A stretch of DNA of 56,599 nucleotides from a virus, in the IMG/VR virus record IMGVR_UViG_3300030117_005941, positions 16,956-73,554 of that record. One strand, written 5' to 3'. The position numbers were made by a program, and so were the translations under genes. The notes beneath the pieces are model-generated. The model had not been told where the DNA came from and did no database searches. It worked only from the letters and a program-made list of their open reading frames with translations. Below are positions 25,071 to 35,124 of this stretch, one piece after another (within the stretch, counting starts at the first letter, position 1; each line of letters starts with the position of its first letter).

Positions 25071-26831
25071 ATGGCTAATAAATCTCTACGTAAAAGAATA
25101 ACAAGTAATAAACACTCAAATACTGTTATAAATAAAAAATTTGAAAAACTAGCCAAATCAGGAGATCCTATAGACCCAGAAAGAATTAAAAATATGTATA
25201 ATGATTCTTTCTTTAAAATAAAAAAAACAGGTAAATTATCACATAATGAAATAATAGAACAAAGCTATAATTATGTGTTTTATAGACTTAATCAAACTTT
25301 AGACAATAGAATAGATACACTTTTATATGACCTTGATGAATGGAATAACAAACTAACAGATAGTCAATTACCAAATATTAATGAGCATAGTGTATATGAT
25401 GATGGGTCTTTTTTAATGGCAGGAGAAAGTCCAGATCAAGAACCTTATCAAGACATGTTTACTGTATGGGTAATGCAAGAAGGAAGAAAAAGACCTATTG
25501 CAGATGTTAACGTATATAATACTATTAGAAAAGCTTATGGTCTTGAAATAGGAGAAACTACAGGAATATATTATCTTACTATAGAAGAATTAAATTTAAT
25601 ACCTGATGGTACACCCATACATGTTTATCCTGACTTAAATTTAGAAGGAAATAGTTTAATAGCAGAAGATGTAGATTTAGAACTTACTTCTGCTTATTAT
25701 GAAGCATCTTTTTATTGTGAAGGTAATGAAGTGCAAGATGTGTATAATATTATATTAAATGATAATGGAGCATCTCAAGGTCAATTTTTTGTAAATAACG
25801 AAGGATGTCGTATAAAATTTTTAGTAGATAATGGTACAGTTGATGAAGTATTACCTGAAATTGTAGAAGTACAATTTAATAAAGGAGACCAAATAATACA
25901 AAGATTTGTTAGAGAAACTTTTAGTTTAAATAATTCAGGAATGCCTACTAATATTAGTGAACTTTATACGTTAAATTCTCCTGGAGAATTAACATATGAT
26001 ACTGCTTATGTTGCGGGAGCTATGGATGTAGGTGTAATGCCTATATCTGATTATATAAGAGAATGGGGACCTATGGGAAAATTTACAGGTATAGTTTATG
26101 CTGAAGGTAGAATTAAATACAGAGAACTTAAACCTAATGAAGAGACTGACTCACACATACTTAATGGGTTACCATCTTCTCCCTCAATGGGAAGTTATTA
26201 TCAAGTTGTAAATGTAGATCAACTTAATCAAAATACACCCTTTGGTACTAATAGAATTTTTGCACCTGGGTCTAGTTTATTTGGGGGATTAAATCAAGAT
26301 TCTGATCTTCAATCTAAATTTGATGATTTATCTTTTAAATACTATTCAAAACAAGCTGTAGTAGGTAACATATATTTAGATTTATCATATCTTGGGGGAT
26401 TTGTAAATTTCTTTACTGGAGATGAAATTCGTGTAAATGGAGGAACTTTTCCTATTTATGGACAACCTATAATTAGGTATGATCAAAGGTATAATGTAAT
26501 ATTAGCAATAAGATCAAAAACATGGGATATTGCTAGTATTGATGTAGGTTCACAAGAATGGTTTGTTTTATATGATTTAACAGGAGGTAGAGGAGTTTAT
26601 ACAAGAAGAAGAAGAGACTTAAAAAATGCAGGTATAAATTTAGATATGGGATTTAGTGATTCAGGGCCTGATAGAATTAAATGGGAAAATGCAGATCGAT
26701 CTAAAATAAAATTTATAGGATTAAAAGGGTATGGAACTGTTGGTTATAATAATTCAGGAGTAGGAAATGATAATCCATTTAATCCTAACAATGGAGGTAG
26801 TAATTTTGAAATAAACTCATATAATAATTAA
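25071..26831 (+). CDS. Large baseplate/tail structural protein, paralogous to next gene at N-terminus
   Basis: A 586-residue protein. Residues about 40-155 (NMYNDSFFKIKKTGKLSHNE, IIEQSYNYVFYRLNQTLDNR, YDDGSFLMAGE, RKRPIADVNVYNTIRKAYGL) align with the same region of the 26836 product, so the two genes share a duplicated domain. The rest is beta-rich, with a Gly/Asn-rich C-terminus. No enzyme motif is visible. Its position between gp6 and the 1281-residue tail protein suggests a wedge or fibre-connector component. Confidence 0.65.
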   Translation: MANKSLRKRITSNKHSNTVINKKFEKLAKSGDPIDPERIKNMYNDSFFKIKKTGKLSHNEIIEQSYNYVFYRLNQTLDNRIDTLLYDLDEWNNKLTDSQLPNINEHSVYDDGSFLMAGESPDQEPYQDMFTVWVMQEGRKRPIADVNVYNTIRKAYGLEIGETTGIYYLTIEELNLIPDGTPIHVYPDLNLEGNSLIAEDVDLELTSAYYEASFYCEGNEVQDVYNIILNDNGASQGQFFVNNEGCRIKFLVDNGTVDEVLPEIVEVQFNKGDQIIQRFVRETFSLNNSGMPTNISELYTLNSPGELTYDTAYVAGAMDVGVMPISDYIREWGPMGKFTGIVYAEGRIKYRELKPNEETDSHILNGLPSSPSMGSYYQVVNVDQLNQNTPFGTNRIFAPGSSLFGGLNQDSDLQSKFDDLSFKYYSKQAVVGNIYLDLSYLGGFVNFFTGDEIRVNGGTFPIYGQPIIRYDQRYNVILAIRSKTWDIASIDVGSQEWFVLYDLTGGRGVYTRRRRDLKNAGINLDMGFSDSGPDRIKWENADRSKIKFIGLKGYGTVGYNNSGVGNDNPFNPNNGGSNFEINSYNN

Positions 26832-26835
26832 TAAT

Positions 26836-27468
26836 ATGCCAAATGTAAAATTAACAAAAAGATATTATGGAGCAAAAGAGGCTAAAGAAAGATTAGATAC
26901 AAAAATTTTTCAATTATTACCTAAAAAAATAACTCCAAAAATTTTTTTTGATTTATATAACCAATATTTTTATAATATTCCTAATCTTTTACATAGAGAA
27001 TTTATAACAAGAAGTACAGAATATGTTTATCCTGAAGGCTATACTAATCCTAGACAAATAGAAATAGATGAACTAACAAAACAAATAAATGATATTAAAG
27101 ATCAAATAGACTCAGTAGAAAAAGAACATCCTTACTTTAAAAATGGAAATTTTATTATGGATTTAGTTTATGAAGGTAATCCTCAATCAGCAATATCAGA
27201 AGGTAAAGTTTTTTATATGCATTCAAAGAAAAAAAGACCCGTTTTAAATTATAGTATTTATAGTAATTTAAAAAATAAAATAAGAAAAATTAGAGGTCCT
27301 ATAGAAGATTCTAATTTTATTATTTTTGTAGATAATATTACATTAGGGGGAATATCTACTGGTCCCCCTATAGAAAAAACAGAAGATATTTACATACCTG
27401 TTTTAGAAATTAATAGGTATGGTCGAGCATTAGTAGATGATGATGATGCGATAATTATAAGAGATTAA
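26836..27468 (+). CDS. Tail structural protein, short paralogue of preceding gene
   Basis: A 210-residue protein. It parallels the first 155 residues of the preceding product: FFDLYNQYFYNIPNLLHREF, a helix with EIDELTKQINDIKDQI, YFKNGNFIMD and KKKRPVLNYSIYSNLKNKIR. It then ends with a short beta segment (VPVLEINRYGRALVDDDD-like). A pair made of one long and one short version of a domain is common for proteins that occupy neighbouring sites in a baseplate ring. It is spaced 4 and 2 bases from its neighbours. Confidence 0.65.
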   Translation: MPNVKLTKRYYGAKEAKERLDTKIFQLLPKKITPKIFFDLYNQYFYNIPNLLHREFITRSTEYVYPEGYTNPRQIEIDELTKQINDIKDQIDSVEKEHPYFKNGNFIMDLVYEGNPQSAISEGKVFYMHSKKKRPVLNYSIYSNLKNKIRKIRGPIEDSNFIIFVDNITLGGISTGPPIEKTEDIYIPVLEINRYGRALVDDDDAIIIRD

Positions 27469-27470
27469 AA

Positions 27471-30400
27471 ATGGCAGAAGAATATTTTATATTAGATTCA
27501 GAATCAACTTCTTCAGTTGACCCTACTATTAACCCCCCTGTATCTGTAGATACTCTAAGAATAGGTTCAAATTCTCAAGAACTAAATAAAACTTTTGGTA
27601 GAAAAGGAGATTATATAGATGTACACATTTATGATACAGAAGGTAATCTAGAACTTACAGTTAATGATTGTAAAGATTATTCTATAATAGGAGAAGCTCC
27701 ATCTAATACTATAGATATTGATGGAAAAGTTATTTTAAGTAATGCTGGATATACTTCTGGAAAATTTAGATTAAAAGTAAATATTTTTAAAAATAAAATA
27801 TTTGATACTCTTTCTGATCAATATCCATTTTTAGTAAAAGAAATATCTGACAATAGATTAGAAATAAGATCTGTTACTCCTTCAATCAGTAATGAACTTT
27901 TTGATTCTGCTGTTAGTAGTTTTATTTCCGAAATAGAATCTTCAGCATATTTTAAAGAATTCTCCCTTGATTTTGGTGATGATACAATAATACCTGCTGT
28001 TAATGTATTATTAAATAAAAATCCTATTAAACATGAATTGCTAATAAAAACACTTGAACCTCTTTCCCGTGATTTTCATACGGGCAGAAATTTTAAAGTT
28101 GTAGAAGAAATAGTAGATTCATTTTTTATAAATGTAGACTTAGGAGAAATAACATTTACAGATCCTACTGTTGGTATAAGACCTCCTAATTTTAATATTG
28201 ATGTTAAAAGATATGCATCAATGCCTTCAAGTTTAAAATCATATGATGATATATTAAATTACAAAGTAACTTCTTCTTATGAACATTTATTAAGTAAATT
28301 AGAAGATGATGGTATAGATTTAAATATACAATATGATTATATAAGACCTACAACAGGAAGTAGTGATGAACCTGTATATCATTTTGAAAATTTTACTCAT
28401 TTTAGTAGTGCTACAGAACGTTTAAAAAATTTTCAACATAAAATAAAATTAATTGAAAAATATGATTCTGAAATAAACACTATAAATAATATTGAAGGGT
28501 CTACATCTGGAGCTGCTGTTGTTGTAACAGACAAAAGTCATATATACAGAAAAAAAGAAAAACTAATAAAAGGGTTTGATGGTTATGAACAATTTTTATA
28601 TTTTACTTCAGGAACTTTTGCTTGGCCTAAAACTAACACACATGAACCTTATGAATTATATGCAGTAACTTCTTCTGAAGCTAAAGTTTGGTTAGGTAGT
28701 GAGGATAGTATTAAAGAAGGTTCTTTATATGGAGGTCAATTATTATCTGCTTCTTTATATGATAAAATAAACCATCATAATTTAAATAGATTAATACCAG
28801 AACATATTATAGAAAATGAAGATAATGATTTTTATATTAGTTTTATAAATATGGTAGGTCAACATTTTGACCATATATGGACTTATATAAAGTCAATGAC
28901 AGAAATCCATAATACAGACAATATTAATGGTATTTCAAAAGATTTAGTTTATCTCCAGTTAGGAAGTTTAGGAATAGAATCTTTTGATCAATTTGAAAAT
29001 GCTGATCTAATAGAATATATTTTAGGTCAAAGTACTAGTCCTGCAAATACAGTTGGAGAATTAGTAATAGGAGAATATGTTATAGGAGGAAATTCTTTAA
29101 ATTATTATAATACTCCTATTAATCAAACTTTAGTTACTGCTTCAAATGAAGGGTCTATACCTAAATCAGATATTCCTAAAGAAATTATGAAGCGTTTATA
29201 CCACAATGCTCCTTATTTATTAAAAAATAAAGGAACAAAAAGAGGTTTAAAAGCATTAATGAGTTGTTATGGTTTTCCTACAAGTATATTAAGTATAAAA
29301 GAATATGGAGGGTCTACTCAAGTAGTAGGACCTTTAAAAGATTTAAAAACAGCAGATTTTTATAAAACTTTTACATATAAAAAATCTTCATTAACATTAC
29401 ATGGAGTTTCTTCTGATGATGAGTTTTTTATAAAAACAAGATGGGGTTCTCAGTACACTTTACCATTATCTTCATCTGCAAAAACCATTGAATTTAGAAT
29501 TAAACCACTTAGAAAAGGAGAAATACAAGATGAAAAACAACATTTATTTAGTTTATCAGGTAGTGCTATTAATTCTGTAGCTCCTCATTTAGTTTTAAAT
29601 CCTTATGGAGAAAATGATATATATGAAGAAGGAGACATGTCTCAATTTGGTAAATTAGAACTTATCATTAATAACACAGTAGTAGCATCTACAGACAACT
29701 TTAAAGTATTTAATGGTGATTTTTGGAATATTTTTATAGGAACCCCTGGTACTTCAGGTAGTGCTGACGATATAAAATTTGGTGCTTATCAAGCTAACTT
29801 TTTAAAAAATATTTTACATTATACTGCTAGTTTTTCTATACCTGAAGTTCAGAGAAGTTTAACTTTTGGAGATCCCTATTATAACGGAACTAACACTAGC
29901 GGAGCAACTAATGTTTTTTTTGGAGGTATGCCCCTTAATTCAGATCCTGCCCTTAATAGTGTAGATACACTTGGGTATTCAGGTTCACTTCAAGAAATAA
30001 AATATTATTTTCATAAAAGTGGTTCTTTTGAAATGTTATCTCATAGTACATTAAAAAAACATGCGTTAGAACCTTTTATGTATAGTGGTAATCATATTAC
30101 TTCTTCTTTTAATGAAGTAATATTAAGATTACCTTTAGGTAGTAATGATCAAAGAAATAGTTCTAGTTTTCATCCCGACATAGATACACCTTATTTAGAT
30201 CCAGGAGATGGTTCTGATATTGAAAGTAATTTTTCAAATCAATCGTGGATAGAAACAATAGAAAATCATTATTTACCTACTCCTGATACTATTGGTAGAT
30301 CATGGACAAGTGAAAAAGTAAGATTAGATGAAGGAACAATAGATGAAAACATATTATCTCTAACAGTTAAAAATGAAACGTCTACATTAGATAGACAACC

Positions 30401-31316
30401 TCTTGATTACCCTGATTTAGGTATTTTCTTTTCTCCTACAAATGAAATAAATGAGGATATAATTTATACTTTAGGAGCTTTTAGATTAGATGATTATATA
30501 GGATCCCCTTTACCTTCAGCTCAAACTTCTTCAAAATATGAAGATTTAAAAGAAATTAAAGATTATTATTATAAAAAAGTAAAAGAAAAATATAATTATT
30601 TTGACTATATAAAAGTTGTTCAACAATTAGACCATACACTTTTTAAAGTAATAGAACAATTTGTTCCTTATAAAGCTAATACCAAAACAGGACTATTAAT
30701 AGAACCACATTATTTAGAAAGACCAAAAATTCAAAGAAGTTTACCTGTTAGATCTGATGGTCAAACAATGATAACAGGATCTCATCAAACTATTGAGGTT
30801 CAACTGTCTACTCCTTTTGAAGGTAATAAAATATATAATATGGCTTCTTCAAGTGCTAAAGATTTTGGACAAGAAGGTATAAAATATTTAGGTAAAACAA
30901 AATTACTAACAAGTAATAATGTTAAAGGACAACATGATCCTGGATCATATGTAATAGGTCATAATAATTTTACATCCCATTTAACTTCTAGTAAAGGATA
31001 TAGAAAAGATTATGGAACTAATACTACTATAGGAATTTATGATGAATATTTAGATCCATTTTTAAGAGATAAAAACGCTGAAAACCAACAATCAAACCAA
31101 GCTCCTATTAAACCCTATACAGGTACAAAATCATTTAGTTATAAAGCCCATGCTCCAAGAGTTGTAACTCATAATCAAATTCACCCAAAACCACAACTCC
31201 CAGAACAAGATGTTTTATTAGGAAATGTAATGAAAGGAAGAAAATCTAATAAGTATTATAAATACACAGAATATTTCTTGCAAAGTTCAAGTTTATATGG
31301 AAGTTATACCCTTTAA
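27471..31316 (+). CDS. Giant tail protein with tail-connector core and LamG-like domain
   Basis: A 1281-residue protein. The N-terminal 250 residues are beta-rich. A helical connector region follows, with HIIENEDNDFYISFINMVGQ, then RLYHNAPYLLKNKGTKRGLK and ALMSCYGFPTSILSIKEYGG (about 575-615). I associate that pattern with phage tail proteins that link baseplate to fibre. Residues about 670-845 form a LamG/concanavalin-like sandwich (KTIEFRIKPLR ... YSGSLQEIKYYFHKS). The C-terminal part repeats a helix-rich section (YYYKKVKEKYNYFDYIKVVQ) and an extended end. It is probably the main fibre-anchoring or adhesin-bearing baseplate protein. Confidence 0.7.
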   Translation: MAEEYFILDSESTSSVDPTINPPVSVDTLRIGSNSQELNKTFGRKGDYIDVHIYDTEGNLELTVNDCKDYSIIGEAPSNTIDIDGKVILSNAGYTSGKFRLKVNIFKNKIFDTLSDQYPFLVKEISDNRLEIRSVTPSISNELFDSAVSSFISEIESSAYFKEFSLDFGDDTIIPAVNVLLNKNPIKHELLIKTLEPLSRDFHTGRNFKVVEEIVDSFFINVDLGEITFTDPTVGIRPPNFNIDVKRYASMPSSLKSYDDILNYKVTSSYEHLLSKLEDDGIDLNIQYDYIRPTTGSSDEPVYHFENFTHFSSATERLKNFQHKIKLIEKYDSEINTINNIEGSTSGAAVVVTDKSHIYRKKEKLIKGFDGYEQFLYFTSGTFAWPKTNTHEPYELYAVTSSEAKVWLGSEDSIKEGSLYGGQLLSASLYDKINHHNLNRLIPEHIIENEDNDFYISFINMVGQHFDHIWTYIKSMTEIHNTDNINGISKDLVYLQLGSLGIESFDQFENADLIEYILGQSTSPANTVGELVIGEYVIGGNSLNYYNTPINQTLVTASNEGSIPKSDIPKEIMKRLYHNAPYLLKNKGTKRGLKALMSCYGFPTSILSIKEYGGSTQVVGPLKDLKTADFYKTFTYKKSSLTLHGVSSDDEFFIKTRWGSQYTLPLSSSAKTIEFRIKPLRKGEIQDEKQHLFSLSGSAINSVAPHLVLNPYGENDIYEEGDMSQFGKLELIINNTVVASTDNFKVFNGDFWNIFIGTPGTSGSADDIKFGAYQANFLKNILHYTASFSIPEVQRSLTFGDPYYNGTNTSGATNVFFGGMPLNSDPALNSVDTLGYSGSLQEIKYYFHKSGSFEMLSHSTLKKHALEPFMYSGNHITSSFNEVILRLPLGSNDQRNSSSFHPDIDTPYLDPGDGSDIESNFSNQSWIETIENHYLPTPDTIGRSWTSEKVRLDEGTIDENILSLTVKNETSTLDRQPLDYPDLGIFFSPTNEINEDIIYTLGAFRLDDYIGSPLPSAQTSSKYEDLKEIKDYYYKKVKEKYNYFDYIKVVQQLDHTLFKVIEQFVPYKANTKTGLLIEPHYLERPKIQRSLPVRSDGQTMITGSHQTIEVQLSTPFEGNKIYNMASSSAKDFGQEGIKYLGKTKLLTSNNVKGQHDPGSYVIGHNNFTSHLTSSKGYRKDYGTNTTIGIYDEYLDPFLRDKNAENQQSNQAPIKPYTGTKSFSYKAHAPRVVTHNQIHPKPQLPEQDVLLGNVMKGRKSNKYYKYTEYFLQSSSLYGSYTL

Positions 31317-31326
31317 GTTATAAGAT

Positions 31327-33312
31327 ATGCCCTATTCAAACGATTTTTTTCCAGATAGCTCAATGACTCAATACCTTCCAGGTACTCCTTCAACAAGTGC
31401 TTCTTCACTTGTAACACATAGTTTTAGTGAAAGACTTATGGGAGCTGAATTTGATGATGCTTTAGTAGATCAAGCTCCTTGGAAAAACCCTAGATATGAT
31501 GGGTCAAAAATTACAGGTAAAGAAATTAATAAATTTACTCCAGTAGAAACTGTAGGAATAGGAACTGCTGAAATAACTGTAGATTTTATAATAGGAGGAT
31601 ATCAAAAAGATGGGTGGTTAGGAGATAAAACAGGTCAATTAGGAGATACTCCTGTAATTAATAATGAAACAACAGCTTTATATATAGCTAATACTGTTAT
31701 AGGTGGAACTGAAGATCCACAATTTGCTACTATAAAAGGTCATTCATATGTAGGGATTAATAAAATGTTACTTATAAATCCATCAGATGATTCTGTTACT
31801 ATTATAGATAGGGCTGTAGAACCTTATGAAGAATTTCACAGGTTTGTAACTAATGATTTTCATACAGGAACTAGGTGTAAAGTAAAAATTATAGATGAAT
31901 CTATAGGTACTAATTTAAAAGGAGATTATAGAGTAAAAATGAATAAAGGATATTTACTTAAAACCTTTTCATTTGATCAAGCAGGAGAAAAATCAGGTTC
32001 TTTAGATCCCGCACATTCAAAATCTTTATTAGATAATAACTCAATGTATCTATATACAAAAGGAAATTTTAGAGATAATTTTATTGTTACTGGATCTACA
32101 GCAACAGGTACAGTAACAGCTCAAGAAGATCAACTTAGATTTAGATATGGTGTAGTTGAAATGTTTAATGCAGGTACTTCTAGCGGACATCATGGACACC
32201 TTTTTGATCATAGAAGAATAGGACCCCTATTTGTTTCTGCTTCAATTCATGAAAATAAATTTACCCAAGAATATTATACTGGTAGTTATGGTTTTATAAA
32301 ACACCAAACAGAAGGAGTACATATTGAAACACAAGCTCGAATGTTAGGTGCTTCAGGTTTAGGTTCTGCAAGTAGATTTATGGGAGTAGATACTTTAAGT
32401 TATTTATCTGAACGTAATACAGATCCATTTTTAACAGAACAAGAAAAAACAGAAGTACATGTTACCTTTTTTAAAGGTACTAAAGACTTTGCCCCAAACC
32501 AACATGATGAAAGAAGTATAGGTACTTTTGAAGTTGATGGAAATAAAGCTCAATTAGGCATAGAACAAGGAGATAGTTGTAATAATGGGTTACCTACAAA
32601 TCATGAATTAGTATTTAAAGGTCGTCTTGATAACAGATTTTTACCTAAAATTGATACTTTTATAGATACTCTTCAAAATGCTCATTTACAATTATTAAGT
32701 GCAGATGCAGGTTGTGCACCTACAGGATCTTTACAAGGTACTGTAGATGGAGATGGTGTTACAACTGCAACAGCAGCAACATTAGGAACTCAAACTCTTA
32801 TAGGAAGTATACAAGCAGGAGTTACTGTAGATAAAGTAGAAGATTTTAATTGCTACGTTCAAGGTGGGGCTTTAGGAGTTATAGGATATATAGGAGCTAA
32901 CAGTGCATCTTTATTTAATGCAGGAAACCCAAATGGTACTCCTAATACATTAGCTGAAATACCATTAGATTCTCCATCTCCATTCGCCCCGGGAGCAGGA
33001 GGTGGGGGTTTATTTGATCCACCTGCAGGTACTCTTCTTCACCCTGGATATGGTGAAGGGTCTGATAAATTAATGAAATCTGATAATTTCTATACTGGAT
33101 CTTTTAACTATGAATTATCATTTTTAGATAAAGATCATACATTAATATTAAATTTAGATAAACCTTCTGAACTTTTTGATGGAATAGGAGAAAAAGGCTT
33201 AGTTATAGTACCACAAGATTGCTTACCTAAAATAAAAAATAATATTGAATTTTATTTAGAAAAAGCAGGAATAATAGAAAACACAACTAACACACAACAA
33301 AATTTAGGATAA
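31327..33312 (+). CDS. Large tail structural protein, unknown
   Basis: A 661-residue, beta-rich, soluble protein without a recognised enzymatic motif. A His-rich loop (SSGHHGHLFDHRR, about residues 287-299) could bind metal, as seen in trimeric tail fibres. A low-complexity Gly/Pro stretch (APGAGGGGLFDPPAG) precedes the last domain (FNYELSFLDKDHTLILNLD). It sits between the giant tail protein and a short conserved tail protein, all on one transcript. Fibre or baseplate-periphery component by position. Confidence 0.6.
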   Translation: MPYSNDFFPDSSMTQYLPGTPSTSASSLVTHSFSERLMGAEFDDALVDQAPWKNPRYDGSKITGKEINKFTPVETVGIGTAEITVDFIIGGYQKDGWLGDKTGQLGDTPVINNETTALYIANTVIGGTEDPQFATIKGHSYVGINKMLLINPSDDSVTIIDRAVEPYEEFHRFVTNDFHTGTRCKVKIIDESIGTNLKGDYRVKMNKGYLLKTFSFDQAGEKSGSLDPAHSKSLLDNNSMYLYTKGNFRDNFIVTGSTATGTVTAQEDQLRFRYGVVEMFNAGTSSGHHGHLFDHRRIGPLFVSASIHENKFTQEYYTGSYGFIKHQTEGVHIETQARMLGASGLGSASRFMGVDTLSYLSERNTDPFLTEQEKTEVHVTFFKGTKDFAPNQHDERSIGTFEVDGNKAQLGIEQGDSCNNGLPTNHELVFKGRLDNRFLPKIDTFIDTLQNAHLQLLSADAGCAPTGSLQGTVDGDGVTTATAATLGTQTLIGSIQAGVTVDKVEDFNCYVQGGALGVIGYIGANSASLFNAGNPNGTPNTLAEIPLDSPSPFAPGAGGGGLFDPPAGTLLHPGYGEGSDKLMKSDNFYTGSFNYELSFLDKDHTLILNLDKPSELFDGIGEKGLVIVPQDCLPKIKNNIEFYLEKAGIIENTTNTQQNLG

Positions 33313-33335
33313 ATAATAATCTTTTTTAAAAAATT

Positions 33336-33346
33336 TATATTTATAA
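33336..33346 (+). promoter_or_regulatory. Candidate promoter element TATATTTATAA
   Basis: TTTATATTTATAACAAAA (33334-33351) is identical over 18 bases to the sequence before the 39416 gene (39386-39403). Here TATTTAT stands 24 bases before the ATG at 33362. A T-run (33322-33327) and GATAAATA (33308-33315) lie just upstream, so this gap may hold both the end of one transcript and the start of another. Confidence 0.45.
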
Positions 33347-33361
33347 CAAAACACAAATAAT

Positions 33362-34024
33362 ATGGGATACTTAGATAACAGTTCAATTACAGTAGATGCG
33401 ATTTTAACTAAAAGAGGTCGTGAATTACTAGCAAGAAACGATGGTAGTTTTAAAATTACACAATTTGCCTTAGGAGATGATGAAATTGATTATTCATTAT
33501 TTAATGAAAGTCACCCAAATGGTACTCAATATGCTTCAGAAGCAATTGAAAATATGCCCTTAATTGAAGCAATACCAAATGGAGCTAATTCAATGAATTC
33601 TAAACTTATAACTTTAGCTAGAGGTGCACAAGCAATTCCTTACATACAAACATCATACCCAGCTACAGGTATTAGTCTTAACCAAGGAGGTGATGCTACT
33701 ATATCACCTAGTACTTTTAATCTAACAGGAGGTAACACAGCAGGTGCTGAAGAATATATATTTACTATTTTAGATAGTAGATTAAGAAATTCTTTTTCAG
33801 CTACAGGAGGAACAGCTTCTGCTTCAACTGCAGATATTAATGAATTTTCTACTATAGCAACTTCAGAATCTATTAGAGGAACTGTTCTTAATATAGTAGC
33901 TACAACAGGTAATGAATTATTTAGCTCAACAATTTTAACTAGAACTACTAGTATAATTATAGAAGGAGTTACTTCAGGAGCTATAATATCTATTCCACTT
34001 ACTATTAATAAAACTACATCATAA
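33362..34024 (+). CDS. Conserved tail structural protein (TVDAILTKRGRELLA type)
   Basis: A 220-residue protein. Its N-terminal 80 residues are strongly patterned: SITVDAILTKRGRELLARND, GSFKITQFALGDDEIDYSLF, NESHPNGTQYASEAIENMPL. I associate this start with tail proteins of Bacteroidota and other marine phages. The rest is Ser/Thr-rich beta sequence (TSIIIEGVTSGAIISIPLTI). It is the first gene after a candidate promoter and is followed by two proteins that share a C-terminal domain. A tail-tube-end or fibre-base role is plausible. Confidence 0.65.
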   Translation: MGYLDNSSITVDAILTKRGRELLARNDGSFKITQFALGDDEIDYSLFNESHPNGTQYASEAIENMPLIEAIPNGANSMNSKLITLARGAQAIPYIQTSYPATGISLNQGGDATISPSTFNLTGGNTAGAEEYIFTILDSRLRNSFSATGGTASASTADINEFSTIATSESIRGTVLNIVATTGNELFSSTILTRTTSIIIEGVTSGAIISIPLTINKTTS

Positions 34025-34035
34025 AATAAATAATA

Positions 34036-35112
34036 ATGTATACAAGATTTCAAAACACTGATATTGTTACCAGAGAAGCTCAAGAATTAGTAACTTCAAC
34101 TTGGACAAACAATACAAATAATTTAAAAGTAGCTCATACAGCTTCTATACAAGCAGATTTTACAACAGCTACAAGTTCAGGTCATTTCTATATTGATGTA
34201 TATAATGATTTTACAGGATCTACTTCAGCTGAAGTACAATATGCTGTATCTTATGGTCATAGATTTGGATCAGGATCTCCTGATTTTACTAATGATACAG
34301 GTTCTTTTGGTATAACAGCAACAAGAACTGTTTATAATCAATATAGACAATTACATTTTAATGATGATACTAAATTTTTTGAATTTGGTACTCATACACC
34401 TGACAGTGTTTATGTAATCAATATAAATAGATCTAGATATAAACAAAGATTAACTTTAGGGTCTTTAAATTTAACTATATCAGGAGCAGCAACAGGCCAT
34501 GCAGGTATGTCTACTATTAAACTTACAGATGATAGTGTTACAAATGGTCAAACAGCAGATTCTAATTTAGGACCTGTATATAATATAGTATCAGGTTCAA
34601 ATGGTGTACTTAGTGGTTCTAAAACAAACCAACTAACTATTAATGCTAGTGCTTCTACATATGGTAATTTTTATCCTGAATCTGGGTTAATAATTTTAAA
34701 TGCAGATGCTTTTACAGGATCTATAAATCCAGCATATTATTCAGGTTCAAATCAAGCATTAGACCAACAAAAACCTCATGAAAGATTCCTTAGACATATA
34801 TCTACAGTAGGAAATCAAATTTCTTTAGATAACACAGGATCTTTTATAGTTGATACTACTGAAGAAATAAATTCACAATTTTATTTTGTTAGAGCAGCAA
34901 ACAGTCAATTTAATTATACTAATAATGAATCTTTTGTAGATAATAATAAAAATATTAGATTTACAACAATGAGACTTAATCCAAAAGTATTCATTACAAC
35001 AGTAGGATTATACAACGATGCTTTTGAGTTAGTAGCAATAGCAAAATTAAGTCAACCAGTCGCTAAAGATTTTACAAAAGAAGCACTTATTAGAGTAAAA
35101 TTAGACTATTAA
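34036..35112 (+). CDS. Tail structural protein sharing its C-terminal domain with the next gene
   Basis: A 358-residue, Ser/Thr/Asn-rich beta protein. The last 40 residues, PKVFITTVGLYNDAFELVAI, then AKLSQPVAKDF, match the C-terminus of the next gene (YVSTIGLYNQAYELLVIGKL, then GQPIP). A common C-terminus on two different bodies suggests that both dock to the same partner in the tail. The body has no recognised motif, apart from many GS-rich turns typical of fibre proteins. Confidence 0.65.
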   Translation: MYTRFQNTDIVTREAQELVTSTWTNNTNNLKVAHTASIQADFTTATSSGHFYIDVYNDFTGSTSAEVQYAVSYGHRFGSGSPDFTNDTGSFGITATRTVYNQYRQLHFNDDTKFFEFGTHTPDSVYVININRSRYKQRLTLGSLNLTISGAATGHAGMSTIKLTDDSVTNGQTADSNLGPVYNIVSGSNGVLSGSKTNQLTINASASTYGNFYPESGLIILNADAFTGSINPAYYSGSNQALDQQKPHERFLRHISTVGNQISLDNTGSFIVDTTEEINSQFYFVRAANSQFNYTNNESFVDNNKNIRFTTMRLNPKVFITTVGLYNDAFELVAIAKLSQPVAKDFTKEALIRVKLDY

Positions 35113-35124
35113 AATGTTATTTGA

